Shown: piece by piece, positions 25,495 through 33,892 of the stretch | Layout: every line of letters begins with the position of its first letter | Numbering within the stretch: position 1 is the stretch's first letter | Assembly: GCA_027492255.1 (NCBI GenBank) | Contig: JAPUFB010000004.1 | Coordinates: 62,001 to 126,000, forward strand | Direction of reading: 5' to 3' | Source: Candidatus Saccharimonadota bacterium | Lineage (GTDB): Bacteria > Patescibacteriota > Saccharimonadia > Saccharimonadales > Saccharimonadaceae | Length of the DNA: 64,000 bases | The notes under the pieces: model-generated | Databases searched by the model: none | What the model was told of the DNA's origin: nothing | What the model saw: the letters and a program-made list of their open reading frames with translations, nothing else | Made by a program: the position numbers and the translations under genes

Positions 25495-26198
25495 AACTCT
25501 TCTTTCGTATATTCCTCGATATGATCCAGGAACGCATTGCCTTGTATGCCCGCTGCCATCTCCTCGTAAAACCCTTTATATTTCTTCGGTTCTACTTTCA
25601 TATCCTGCATTGTCCGCCACGCATTACGACCGCCATCAAATATCTCTTTTAATTTTCCAGAAATATTGTTAGTGAACATGAGGTGGAAAATCTTATCTTC
25701 CACTATTTCGCCAGTATCAATATGTCGCACCCGTTCATGATTAATACCACGATACTCAAATTCTGCTGTGAGTCCAGTTTCTTCCATCAACTCTCGCGCG
25801 GCAGTTTCGAGAATCGATTCACCCCAGCGAATTTTACCAGTCGGCGCGCCCCAATACCCAAAATAAGGATGTTTTCGACGCTCCTGTAGAAGGTATTCCT
25901 TCACTCCGTCACGTTCACGCTCAATGATGAGCAGGACGGCAACTTTTGGTTGTCGCTCAATTACCCCTGCGTCGGTATCAAGTTTGTTAGCGTACTCTTT
26001 ACCCTTGACGCTCAGTTTATACTTTGTGCCACTCTTTTCGACATACCCAAGCTCAACTAAGCGCTTGATATGAAATTTTACATGGTCACTCTCAAGCCCG
26101 CTCACTTTTTGCAGATCAGCAAAATTTGTTTCCGGTAAAAAGAGGAGTTCTCTCAGAATTTTCGTTTGTGCTTCGTGGATTTGGACTTCGTGACTCAT
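25491..26198 (-). CDS. Winged-helix plus Nudix hydrolase
   Basis: 235 residues. N-terminal winged helix (EAQTKILRELLFLPETNFADLQKVSG, SDHVKFHIKRLVELGYVEK), as in ArsR-type regulators, fused to a Nudix domain with box beginning GKIRWGESILETAA and continuing RELMEETG. Such fusions often sense a sugar- or nucleotide-phosphate and bind DNA. AAGGAG precedes ATG 26198. Substrate and target unknown. Confidence 0.85.
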   Translation of the reverse strand: MSHEVQIHEAQTKILRELLFLPETNFADLQKVSGLESDHVKFHIKRLVELGYVEKSGTKYKLSVKGKEYANKLDTDAGVIERQPKVAVLLIIERERDGVKEYLLQERRKHPYFGYWGAPTGKIRWGESILETAARELMEETGLTAEFEYRGINHERVRHIDTGEIVEDKIFHLMFTNNISGKLKEIFDGGRNAWRTMQDMKVEPKKYKGFYEEMAAGIQGNAFLDHIEEYTKEEF

Positions 26199-26313
26199 AT
26201 ATTCTCCTTATTGCCCATACTGTATACAATTCAAAATCATAATACTAGGGAAGTGTACTTCCGTGGATTAAATATTTGACTTATTAAAATATTTATGCTA
26301 ATGTTTTCATATT

Positions 26314-26418
26314 ATGAGTAATCGTAACACCCCATCTGTGACCAATCAGAACATCGTTAAGGCGATGTATCTTGGCCTTGGCGTCGCAAACACAGATGTG
26401 GCTCGAACGATTTTCTAA
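26314..26418 (+). CDS. 34-residue small protein
   Basis: MSNRNTPSVTNQNIVKAMYL continuing GLGVANTDVARTIF, ending TAA at 26416. The C-terminal part has helix-turn-helix-like spacing (IVKAMYLGLGVANTDVART). TTGACT near 26277 and TATGCT upstream form a promoter, and a perfect hairpin terminator follows 29 nt after the stop. It could also be a leader peptide for the GNAT gene at 26564. Confidence 0.5.
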   Translation: MSNRNTPSVTNQNIVKAMYLGLGVANTDVARTIF

Positions 26419-26447
26419 CTTCTCACAAATTTTGAATCGATAGCGAG

Positions 26448-26468
26448 CCTCCGAATCGGAGGTTTTTT
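26448..26468 (+). terminator. Terminator after 34-residue ORF
   Basis: CCTCCG AAT CGGAGG followed by TTTTTT. It could also act as an attenuator upstream of the GNAT gene. Confidence 0.8.
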
Positions 26469-26563
26469 CGTAAAAAAGATCAACAACACCCACTCGGAGA
26501 CTCACTTTCGCTCCTAAACCAGGAAGCGAAGTTAATACAAACCAACTACAAAGGAGCGTATCA

Positions 26564-27229
26564 ATGTTCGGTACCATCATGCAGCTCAAAGTCGGGTCGA
26601 TGACTATTAGGCTGGCCCCGTTTACTCGGGAAGAGATTGGCGAGTTCGTAAAAAACGGTGGGATGCAGTCGCATATTATCATCCGTTACCTCGGTCACCA
26701 CAATGCATTCGTGCTCGACGATGAACTTGAGTGGTTTGATCATACACGTAAAGATAAGCTGAAAATCGTATGGGGAATCTGGGACTACACTGACCCCGAC
26801 CATCCCGTATTGATCGGTAATACATCCCTCACCGATATCACGCAACATCCTATGTGTCAGGCAGTGTCTGGCTCGATGATCTTCCGTCAAGAATACTGGG
26901 GAAAGGGAATTGCAACGGCAATTCACAAAGCCCGCACTCGTTACGGATTCCTCGAGATGAATCTCGACAGGATCAAATCGGCTGTTACGTTTCCGAACAC
27001 GGCAAGCCGCAAAGCATTGGAGCATAGCGGCTACAATATCCATAGTATCGAGAGAAACTTTGAATTCACCGATGGGCAATTGCTTCATCGCTACAATCTT
27101 GAATGTATCAATCCTGCGTCGTGGAGCACATGGTGGCACAGTGATACACCATCTCAGGCTGCGAAAAATGCACGTCCTCGCGTTCAAGAAGCGATAGAGT
27201 GGGCAAAGCAAAACGTTACTTTTGTCTAG
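26564..27229 (+). CDS. GNAT-family N-acetyltransferase
   Basis: 221 residues. The GNAT core is seen in LIGNTSLTDI, SGSMIFRQEYWGKGIATAIHKAR (acetyl-CoA loop WGKGIA), FPNTASRKALEHSGYNIHSIE. Most like RimJ/RimL-type acetyltransferases, which acetylate protein N-termini or amino sugars; substrate unknown. AAAGGAG 8 nt before the ATG. The leader contains TTCGCT/AGCGAA (26507-26530). GC-richer than neighbours; own terminator. Confidence 0.85.
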   Translation: MFGTIMQLKVGSMTIRLAPFTREEIGEFVKNGGMQSHIIIRYLGHHNAFVLDDELEWFDHTRKDKLKIVWGIWDYTDPDHPVLIGNTSLTDITQHPMCQAVSGSMIFRQEYWGKGIATAIHKARTRYGFLEMNLDRIKSAVTFPNTASRKALEHSGYNIHSIERNFEFTDGQLLHRYNLECINPASWSTWWHSDTPSQAAKNARPRVQEAIEWAKQNVTFV

Positions 27230-27243
27230 AAGTTGTATTGATG

Positions 27244-27273
27244 CCCCGTCAGCAGCCAGCTGGCGGGGTTTTC
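27244..27273 (+). terminator. Terminator of GNAT gene
   Basis: CCCCGTCAG / CTGGCGGGG (one G-T pair) followed by TTTTC. Confidence 0.8.
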
Positions 27274-27276
27274 ATA

Positions 27277-27765
27277 TTATTGTGTGACGATCTGTTTATA
27301 CGTAAATTTTGCGGCAGTACGCCACTGCGAACTATCATGTGAATCAAACTGTTTTATCACTCCGCCGTCAATCGCGTCAATCTTCACAAGGGCAGGGTTG
27401 TACGGCGCAAGCAGCTTATAAAATCGTAGTTCGCTTTCGTCGACATTATGACGACTCGGAAAAACTGCTCGAAATTTTTCGCGCGATATCGCATCAAAAT
27501 AATCTCCGTTATGATGTGGCGGCAGATAGGCTTCAATAATCAGCCCCATACGTTTGCACATCTTTCGGACATCCCCTAGTGCCATCGGTGCTTTTGCTTG
27601 CAATAGACCAAAGAGTTGGTGTTTGGGCGTCAAAAATACAGTTGCAATCGCCGTGTGACTGATTGGGATTTCGCGGACAATTACTTGCTTGACATCAACC
27701 TGCAAGCCAAATTCAGCCTTCACTAGCTGTTCTATGGCGAGGTCATTAAATATTTCGTCGTTCAT
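27277..27765 (-). CDS. Hypothetical protein
   Basis: 162 residues, unknown. Alternating alpha/beta pattern (VDVKQVIVREIPISHTAIATVFLTPKHQLFGLL, LGDVRKMCKRMGLIIEAYLPP, SELRFYKLLAPYNPALVKIDAI). Soluble, no cysteine motif beyond one Cys. A TAAAAT box and an AAGGTGAG stretch precede ATG 27765. Convergent with the GNAT gene. Confidence 0.65.
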   Translation of the reverse strand: MNDEIFNDLAIEQLVKAEFGLQVDVKQVIVREIPISHTAIATVFLTPKHQLFGLLQAKAPMALGDVRKMCKRMGLIIEAYLPPHHNGDYFDAISREKFRAVFPSRHNVDESELRFYKLLAPYNPALVKIDAIDGGVIKQFDSHDSSQWRTAAKFTYKQIVTQ

Positions 27766-27827
27766 CTCACCTTATTTTACTCTACTATTTTAACCCTGCA
27801 AAACCCCTGTTATACTAGTGCTTAAAT

Positions 27828-29201
27828 ATGTACTATGTATCTTCAGTTCTTACTGCTCCTCTAGATTTTTTTGCCCGTAGTGGTGGAGGTGGCTCAAGTA
27901 GTAGCGGTGGCGGTGATATGGCTATCGGAGTGGCTATTGGCTACGGTATTGGCTATGCGATCGCCTGGGTTCTAAAGAAGATAGTGGGACGCGACACGGC
28001 TATGATTCCATCTATTATCTTGTGCGTACTGTTGTCGATTGCACTCGGAATCGCACCGATGTTCAGCGATAGCGGATTATTGATCGTACTCGGTATAGAA
28101 GCAGCTGTAGGTATTTGGATTGGATGGAGCGCAGTTATGTTTAGTCTTTTTGAAAAAATGAAGAAAAGCTTTAAAAAAGCTGACACAGATATTGCTCTTG
28201 CCGCACAGACGGATCCAGCCTGGGATGAAACAATCTTTAAACAACGCGCGACAGACGTATTTATGCGGTATCAACAAGACTGGTCAAATCGAGACAGTAG
28301 TCATTTTGCAGAATATATGACACCATATTATGCCCAGCATGCCACTCTTATGTTGCGTGCACTTACGGAGCTAAAGCGTTTCGACCGTATGACAAATGTT
28401 GTCATTAAAAGTATGGAGGTCAGCTCTATCCATGACGACACCGATATGACTCTCGATACATTCACAATGTTCATTGTTGCTTCAAGCCAAGACCAACTCA
28501 TCGATGAAGTGACAAATTCTGTCGTGTTTACAGATGCCAGCGACTTCATGGAAGAATGGACATTCCAGCGAACAGATACCTCATGGCAGTTAGCGCACAT
28601 CGATCAAGTCACGGCCAATAAGCTCTCAGAGAAAACCACCCTTAAGGACTTTGCTAAAGCCAATAGTATGTTCTATAGCCTCGACTATGGATGGTTATTA
28701 ATCCCTCGATCTGGTGAACTTGTGAAAGATGGCGGCTTCGGAAAAAGTGATATAAATAACCATGTCATCGGTACCTACCACAGTATTCTTGCTCAGATGT
28801 ACACCTACAGTAACAATAAGGATATCCAAAACAATAAGCCGCCTTATCTTGTTGGGCAAATCAATCTCCCAAAGAGTTATGGCGGTATCTTAATTCGCAG
28901 CAAAAAAGGTCTACTAACCTCACTGTTTATCAATTGTCCAAGAGGATATCAAAAGTACGAATTTGAATGGCCTGACTTTAATAAACGCTATCATGTGTGT
29001 GCCACTGATGCCGATAGGCTTGCCGCATTCGAGCTGCTAAACCCAGGCTATATGGCCTTTTTGTACGATAATTTCGAAGCACTCAACATCGAAGTAATCG
29101 ACAATATCGTGTATTTCTATACACAGATGAATACATCTATAACTGAATATGAAAAACTTTTAGGCGTACTAACCCGGGCTTTCAAGGAATTACAGCTATA
29201 A
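27828..29201 (+). CDS. Membrane protein with Tim44-like soluble domain
   Basis: 457 residues. Gly/Ser stretch (SGGGGSSSSGGG, about 18-29), two to three hydrophobic segments to about residue 108, then a soluble domain containing ETIFKQRATDVFMRYQQDWSNRDSSHFAEYMTP and the EEWTFQRTDTSWQLAHID core seen in Tim44-like domains. The remainder (about 270-457) is a separate mixed domain. Exact role unknown; the layout suggests an inner-membrane scaffold. TATACT is near 27812. Confidence 0.65.
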   Translation: MYYVSSVLTAPLDFFARSGGGGSSSSGGGDMAIGVAIGYGIGYAIAWVLKKIVGRDTAMIPSIILCVLLSIALGIAPMFSDSGLLIVLGIEAAVGIWIGWSAVMFSLFEKMKKSFKKADTDIALAAQTDPAWDETIFKQRATDVFMRYQQDWSNRDSSHFAEYMTPYYAQHATLMLRALTELKRFDRMTNVVIKSMEVSSIHDDTDMTLDTFTMFIVASSQDQLIDEVTNSVVFTDASDFMEEWTFQRTDTSWQLAHIDQVTANKLSEKTTLKDFAKANSMFYSLDYGWLLIPRSGELVKDGGFGKSDINNHVIGTYHSILAQMYTYSNNKDIQNNKPPYLVGQINLPKSYGGILIRSKKGLLTSLFINCPRGYQKYEFEWPDFNKRYHVCATDADRLAAFELLNPGYMAFLYDNFEALNIEVIDNIVYFYTQMNTSITEYEKLLGVLTRAFKELQL

Positions 29202-29248
29202 TTTACCTCTGTTAATACAATAATTGTATGGAATATGTGAAAAAAGTA

Positions 29249-29277
29249 TTGACATAATATAGTTTATGGTATATAAT
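29249..29277 (+). promoter_or_regulatory. Consensus promoter for noncoding RNA 1
   Basis: TTGACA (29249-29254), 17-nt spacer, TATAAT (29272-29277): a perfect consensus. Transcription should begin near 29284. Confidence 0.85.
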
Positions 29278-29283
29278 GTTTTC

Positions 29284-29915
29284 CATCGTCACTGTTGTAC
29301 TCCACCGAGAGTAGGCGAATAGCCTCGACCGTGACGACTGGTAATGGTTGGTGGCATTAGCGGTCAGCGGTTTTTTGCCGCACAGGACCCAGGGCAACGA
29401 GTCGCCCGTGTCACCGTTCGCAAGGGTATCAGATTCCCCAGGGAAGAACGGTACTCCCGCGCTGAGATGCGCGGTGGCCCACCCGGGCCTCTAGTGAAAA
29501 CCCCAGTGGGGTATGCGTGTCTGCCACGACAAGGATAGTGACAGCAATCGCTGGATCGACCAGCAACGCACTTCCTCAGTTACCACCTGGCGAAAGAGAG
29601 ATGACGACAATGGTGGGTCGTCGTTGCGGGGTCATCCCAATCTCTCAAGTAGGATGCGTGTACTAATCAAGCGCATTTTGGCCCCTTTCTTGGAGTCAAC
29701 TCTGATCGATGCTGATAACATCTGGACCCCTGAAGACGTGCTTGTATGCCTTAAATGCGTACAACCTACGACATTCGAAAGGGACCGCCCTACTAAGAGA
29801 CTTGGCCCGATTAACTTCGGACATCCAGGATCTGGTGAGGGCAAACCCCGGCAAGGGCTGGTGCGTGCAGCAATGCACAATCCAGCCCCCCGGGGTATTT
29901 CTTATGCTAAAAAAT
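29284..29915 (+). ncRNA. Candidate large structured noncoding RNA 1
   Basis: About 630 nt with no credible gene; open frames here overlap on both strands and show no protein-like pattern. It starts at a perfect promoter and is full of local pairings: CGTCAC/GTGACG (29287-29336), GCGG/CCGC, ACCGTTC/GAACGGT, CCGCGC/GCGCGG, GGCCC/GGGCC, ACCCC/GGGGT, GAGAGAT/ATCTCTC, and a final long stem CCCCGG..GGGCTGG / CCAGCCC..CCGGGG (about 29845-29895). GC is higher than in neighbours. I looked for RNase P, tmRNA, SRP and group I/II signatures and found none. The end point is an estimate. Confidence 0.65.
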
Positions 29916-29918
29916 CTA

Positions 29919-29946
29919 TTGACAACACTTCCCGAGAACTTATACT
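29919..29946 (+). promoter_or_regulatory. Promoter for noncoding RNA 2
   Basis: TTGACA (29919-29924), 16-nt spacer, TATACT (29941-29946), in the short gap between the two RNA candidates. Start expected near 29953. Confidence 0.7.
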
Positions 29947-29952
29947 TGGTAG

Positions 29953-30331
29953 TACCTGAACGCCACGAGCGTTCGGGCACCGCAGCCGGCAAGAAGCAGT
30001 GCCGGCCAAATCGGTCCTCGCACACAACTGAGGACCGCATGTCCCACCTGCAACAACCTGATAGCAACCAAGCACCCGGCGCAGTCTGCGCATATCAGGA
30101 ATCTGGCTCTTGTTCCGAAGTCATCAGCGTGAGAAGCAGAGGATCGAAGGTAAAACGATCTATGAACGGTAGATATCTCCCCAGGGTGATATCACAACGT
30201 CTCTATACACTCTGAGCTCAACGTTCAATCGGAACTCCGTCCCCGCACCCTCAAGTCCTACACGGACACTCTACGGAGTTATAAATTGGGGCTGCGGGGG
30301 CGACCAACCCCTGATTTTCGGGGGTTTTCCT
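29953..30331 (+). ncRNA. Candidate structured noncoding RNA 2
   Basis: About 380 nt from its own promoter to a T-rich terminator. Perfect hairpins in order: GAACGC/GCGTTC, GCCGGC/GCCGGC, CGGTCCTC/GAGGACCG, CCTGAT..GCGCAG/CTGCGC..ATCAGG, GATCG/CGATC, GATATC/GATATC, AACTCCGT/ACGGAGTT with inner GTCC/GGAC. CCCCGCA (about 30241-30247) can also pair with TGCGGGG (30293-30299), a possible pseudoknot. Size and density resemble catalytic or tmRNA-class RNAs, but I found none of their signatures. It may also be read through from RNA 1. Confidence 0.65.
30306..30331 (+). terminator. Terminator of noncoding RNA 2
   Basis: AACCCC / GGGGGTT with an 8-nt loop, followed by TTTTCC. Confidence 0.7.
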
Positions 30332-30368
30332 TTATCCCGCTTTCTTAGTTATTGCTATACTAGTAGTA

Positions 30369-33300
30369 ATGGAGTTTCAAAAAAGGTACAAGGCGCTCAA
30401 CGAAGCGCAAAAGTTGGCTGTCGATACACTCGACGGGCCAGTGATGATTGTGGCCGGTCCAGGAACTGGTAAGACTGAATTATTGAGCGTACGCGTCGCC
30501 AATATCTTACAAAAAACCGATGCGCTGCCAGGAAACATCTTGTGTCTCACATTTACTGAAAGTGGTGCAACTGCCATGCGCGAACGTCTTATTGGCCTTA
30601 TAGGCCCCGAAGCCCACAAAGTCGCCATTCATACTTTCCATAGTTTCGGCAGCGACATCATCAACCAAAACGGCGAATATTTCTATAACGGTGCACATTT
30701 CCGTCCGGCTGACGAGCTCAGTTCATATGAGATTTTAAGCAGTATCATGGAACGCCTGCCGCACAGCAGTCCACTGGCCAGTACAATGAACGGACAATTC
30801 ACCTATCTGCGGGATATTCAAACGAGTATTTCAGAACTTAAAAAAAGCGGCCTCACGCCAGATGAACTAGTAAAAATTCTTGATCACAATGACGCATTTA
30901 TCAGCTGGTCACAGTCATTGTTCGCTAATGTATTCGCTGAAAAATTAAGTAAAAAAATACTTCCCCGAATAGCGAAACTGAGCGATGATCTAAAGATGTA
31001 TTCTGAACCACCCCTAGAGTTAATAGGGTATCTTCCATTATCGGAGCTAGTAATCGGAAGTCTCGAAGATGCAGTAAATGAAGCAGTGATGGAGGATTCA
31101 ACAAAACCAATTACTGCGTGGAAGAAAGAGTACCTCGAGAAAGATGGGGAGGGCACGCAAGTATTAAAAGATGCGAAACGCAGTGTGAAACTCAGAGCAC
31201 TCAGTGGAGTCTACTACGACTATCTTATCGCTATGCAAGAACATGAGCTGTATGATTACGATGACATGATTCTCCGTGTCGTCCATGCGATGGAAGTCTT
31301 CAATGATCTGCGCCTTAATCTACAGGAGACGTATCACTATATCCTCGTTGATGAGTTTCAGGATACGAACGATGCGCAAATGCGCCTTGTTTGGAATCTC
31401 ACGAATAATCCAGTAAGCGAGGGTCGACCAAATCTTATGGTAGTCGGCGATGACGATCAAGCGATTTACCGTTTTCAAGGCGCGCTCCTTAGTAATATTA
31501 TTGATTTCACGAAGCGGTACCAGGATGTCAAAGTTATTACACTCACGGATAATTATCGTTCGGCACCAGACGTGCTAAAGCTGGCGCGCGACGTCATCGT
31601 ACAGGGTACTGAACGGCTCGAAAATATGCTTGAAACCGTTAATAAGACCCTGACACCGCATCATATGCCGGCTTCCTCTGAGTTAGCTGCCCACCGGTAT
31701 GAAACAACTCGTGAAGCGTATTATTCACTGGCGGCATTAATCGAAAAAAATCACCGTGAAAATTCAAAATTTTCACGAGCCGTCATCGCACGCAATCACC
31801 GCCAACTTGTAGGATTTTTACCATATCTTCAGCATACCGGACTACCGATGCGCTATGAACGCCAGGAGGATATGCTCGAAAGCGAGCCCATTCGCCAACT
31901 TGAGCTGGTTGTACGAGTTGTTCATGCAATTGCGACTCAACAATTCGATGAAGCGAACGAAGCGCTCAGCGAACTTCTTGCGCATCAAGCGTGGAATATC
32001 CCGCCCACTGAATTATGGCAATTAAGTTTAAGAGCTTGGCGTGATAAGAAATTCTGGCTAGAGTCAATGCTTGATAGTAATGAAGATCTTAAAAATATCG
32101 CCGAGTGGTTGATCGTCGCAAGCAATCTTAGTAAAACCGAACCACTCGAATACATGCTCGACCATCTATTTGGCGTTGTTGATAATCAAGCGAGCGAAAC
32201 AAGCAGTGATGAATCCAAGCCTTTTGGAAGTTCGATGAAAAACAGCTTTTCGTCACCACTCCGACAGTATTTTTTCAATGAGCAAAAACGAGCTATTCAA
32301 CCCGCAGTGTACCTTGAGCATCTTGCTGCATTACAGAAAATACGCTCAGCGCTACGCGAATACCGTCCTCAGAAAACCCTACACCTAGAAGATTTTGTCG
32401 AATTTATTAACCTGCACCACGAGCTCGATCTACCAGTGCAGGGAAGTGGTGAGATTGATACCGGCGAACAGGCTGTGCAATTACTTACTGCACATAAAGC
32501 CAAGGGGCTTGAATTTGATGAGGTATACATAATCGACGCTGAAGAAAATATCTGGGGTCATGGTGCACGCACAAAAAGCCGCATAATCAAATTTTCGAGC
32601 AATTTACCCCTGTCACCCTCGGGAGATAGTGACGATGAAAGACTGCGCTTATTGTACGTCGCACTTACGCGAGCTAAGAGTCGTCTTATACTTGTCGGTG
32701 CTCGATCGAGCGATAACGGAAAAGAGATGTTGCCGGTCGGAGCCATCGGTGAACAAATGCTTTCATGGCTTCACCATGAGCCGCTCGATATACACGAGCT
32801 TACACAATCACTTCGCATCGACTGGCGGGCTCCGTTGTTTACAGTCACCTCAACTGATCAAAAACGACTTCTAATGCCACGACTCGAGCACTATAAATTA
32901 AGTGCGACGCATCTCAATAATTTTCTTGATATAAGCAGGGGTGGGCCAACTCTTTTCCTTCTTCACAATCTCCTTCGTTTCCCGCAGGCAATATCGCCAC
33001 ACGCGGCCTATGGCTCAGCAATTCATGCCGCTCTCCAGCACGCCCATCAGCATTTCGCCGCGCACAAAAAGAAGCGTCCAGTTGAAGATATCCTGCACGA
33101 CTTTGAGAAAAATCTGCACGAGCATCAATTATCAGAACTTGACTATGTAAAATTCTTAGAGCAGGGGACCGAAGTACTTACGCATTACCTCGCTGAGCGT
33201 TACGATACCTTTACGCTATCGCAAAATGTCGAGCATAATTTTGGAAGTGAACACGTAGTGCTTAATGGTGCAGTAATTACTGGTGCTATCGATCTAATGG

Positions 33301-33692
33301 AGATTGATAAAAAAGCAAAAACGATTGTCGTAACTGACTACAAAACTGGTTCACCGGTAGGAAATTGGAAAGGCACAACCGACTATGAAAAAATTAAACT
33401 GCATCATTATCGCCAACAATTGTTATTCTATAAACTTCTGATCGAACATTCTCGCAGTTTTGCAGGCTACACGGTAACAAAAGGTATTCTGCAGTTCGTT
33501 GAGCCTGACAAATCAGGACATATTATTTCGCTGGAGCTGGAATATGACCAGTCAGAACTTGATGAATTCACTCATCTTATCGGTGCAGTATGGAAACGAA
33601 TTGTTGATCTCGACTTTTCAGTCGCAGACGACTACGAATTAAATCTCAAAGGCATCCACTCTTTCGAACAGTTTTTACTTAATCACTCTTGA
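30369..33692 (+). CDS. UvrD/RecB-type helicase with C-terminal PD-(D/E)XK nuclease
   Basis: 1107 residues. SF1 helicase motifs: LNEAQKLAVDTLDGPVMIVAGPGTGKTE (Q motif and Walker A), CLTFTESGATAMRER, ILVDEFQDTNDAQ (motif II), GDDDQAIYRFQGA, TDNYRSAP, LTAHKAKGLEFDEVYI, YVALTRAKSRLI (motif VI). The C-terminal 250 residues hold a RecB-like nuclease: YGSAIHAALQHAH, ITGAIDLMEID, IVVTDYKTGS. Likely processes DNA ends for recombination in place of RecBCD/AddAB. TATACT ends 7 nt before the ATG. No Fe-S cysteines near the nuclease. Confidence 0.93.
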   Translation: MEFQKRYKALNEAQKLAVDTLDGPVMIVAGPGTGKTELLSVRVANILQKTDALPGNILCLTFTESGATAMRERLIGLIGPEAHKVAIHTFHSFGSDIINQNGEYFYNGAHFRPADELSSYEILSSIMERLPHSSPLASTMNGQFTYLRDIQTSISELKKSGLTPDELVKILDHNDAFISWSQSLFANVFAEKLSKKILPRIAKLSDDLKMYSEPPLELIGYLPLSELVIGSLEDAVNEAVMEDSTKPITAWKKEYLEKDGEGTQVLKDAKRSVKLRALSGVYYDYLIAMQEHELYDYDDMILRVVHAMEVFNDLRLNLQETYHYILVDEFQDTNDAQMRLVWNLTNNPVSEGRPNLMVVGDDDQAIYRFQGALLSNIIDFTKRYQDVKVITLTDNYRSAPDVLKLARDVIVQGTERLENMLETVNKTLTPHHMPASSELAAHRYETTREAYYSLAALIEKNHRENSKFSRAVIARNHRQLVGFLPYLQHTGLPMRYERQEDMLESEPIRQLELVVRVVHAIATQQFDEANEALSELLAHQAWNIPPTELWQLSLRAWRDKKFWLESMLDSNEDLKNIAEWLIVASNLSKTEPLEYMLDHLFGVVDNQASETSSDESKPFGSSMKNSFSSPLRQYFFNEQKRAIQPAVYLEHLAALQKIRSALREYRPQKTLHLEDFVEFINLHHELDLPVQGSGEIDTGEQAVQLLTAHKAKGLEFDEVYIIDAEENIWGHGARTKSRIIKFSSNLPLSPSGDSDDERLRLLYVALTRAKSRLILVGARSSDNGKEMLPVGAIGEQMLSWLHHEPLDIHELTQSLRIDWRAPLFTVTSTDQKRLLMPRLEHYKLSATHLNNFLDISRGGPTLFLLHNLLRFPQAISPHAAYGSAIHAALQHAHQHFAAHKKKRPVEDILHDFEKNLHEHQLSELDYVKFLEQGTEVLTHYLAERYDTFTLSQNVEHNFGSEHVVLNGAVITGAIDLMEIDKKAKTIVVTDYKTGSPVGNWKGTTDYEKIKLHHYRQQLLFYKLLIEHSRSFAGYTVTKGILQFVEPDKSGHIISLELEYDQSELDEFTHLIGAVWKRIVDLDFSVADDYELNLKGIHSFEQFLLNHS

Positions 33693-33717
33693 TAGCCGTT
33701 GTATATCGTGCTATTAT
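33689..33717 (+). promoter_or_regulatory. Promoter of Cys-rich peptide and structured region
   Basis: TTGATA (33689-33694, overlapping the helicase stop codon), 17-nt spacer, TATTAT (33712-33717). The leader carries GGGATG/CATCCC (33730-33746). Confidence 0.6.
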
Positions 33718-33768
33718 ACTCGTCACGCAGGGATGATCAGCATCCCTAGAACCCAAGATAGGTGAGTC

Positions 33769-33891
33769 ATGGCTAACGATAAGGCCTGTACTGCTTGCAA
33801 TGGCAAGGGTGGCTTCGGCATCGGTGGCTGTGGCGCCATCACACACTCGTGCTGCGCCAACTGTGCGTGCACAGGACGCGTCAAGGCATAG
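33769..33891 (+). CDS. 40-residue Cys-rich (DnaJ-type zinc finger-like) peptide
   Basis: MANDKACTACNGKGGFGIGG, then CGAITHSCCANCACTGRVKA. CTACNGKG and CANCACTGR resemble the CxxCxGxG repeats of the DnaJ zinc-binding domain, so it probably binds one zinc. AGGTGAG upstream. Below the size of most gene callers. It sits on the same transcript as the structured region that follows. Confidence 0.65.
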   Translation: MANDKACTACNGKGGFGIGGCGAITHSCCANCACTGRVKA

Positions 33892-33892
33892 C

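Noticed and set aside
29344-30215. Open frames of 60-168 codons on both strands
   Set aside because: They lie in the structured noncoding region, overlap one another, and show no protein-like composition or ribosome-binding sites.
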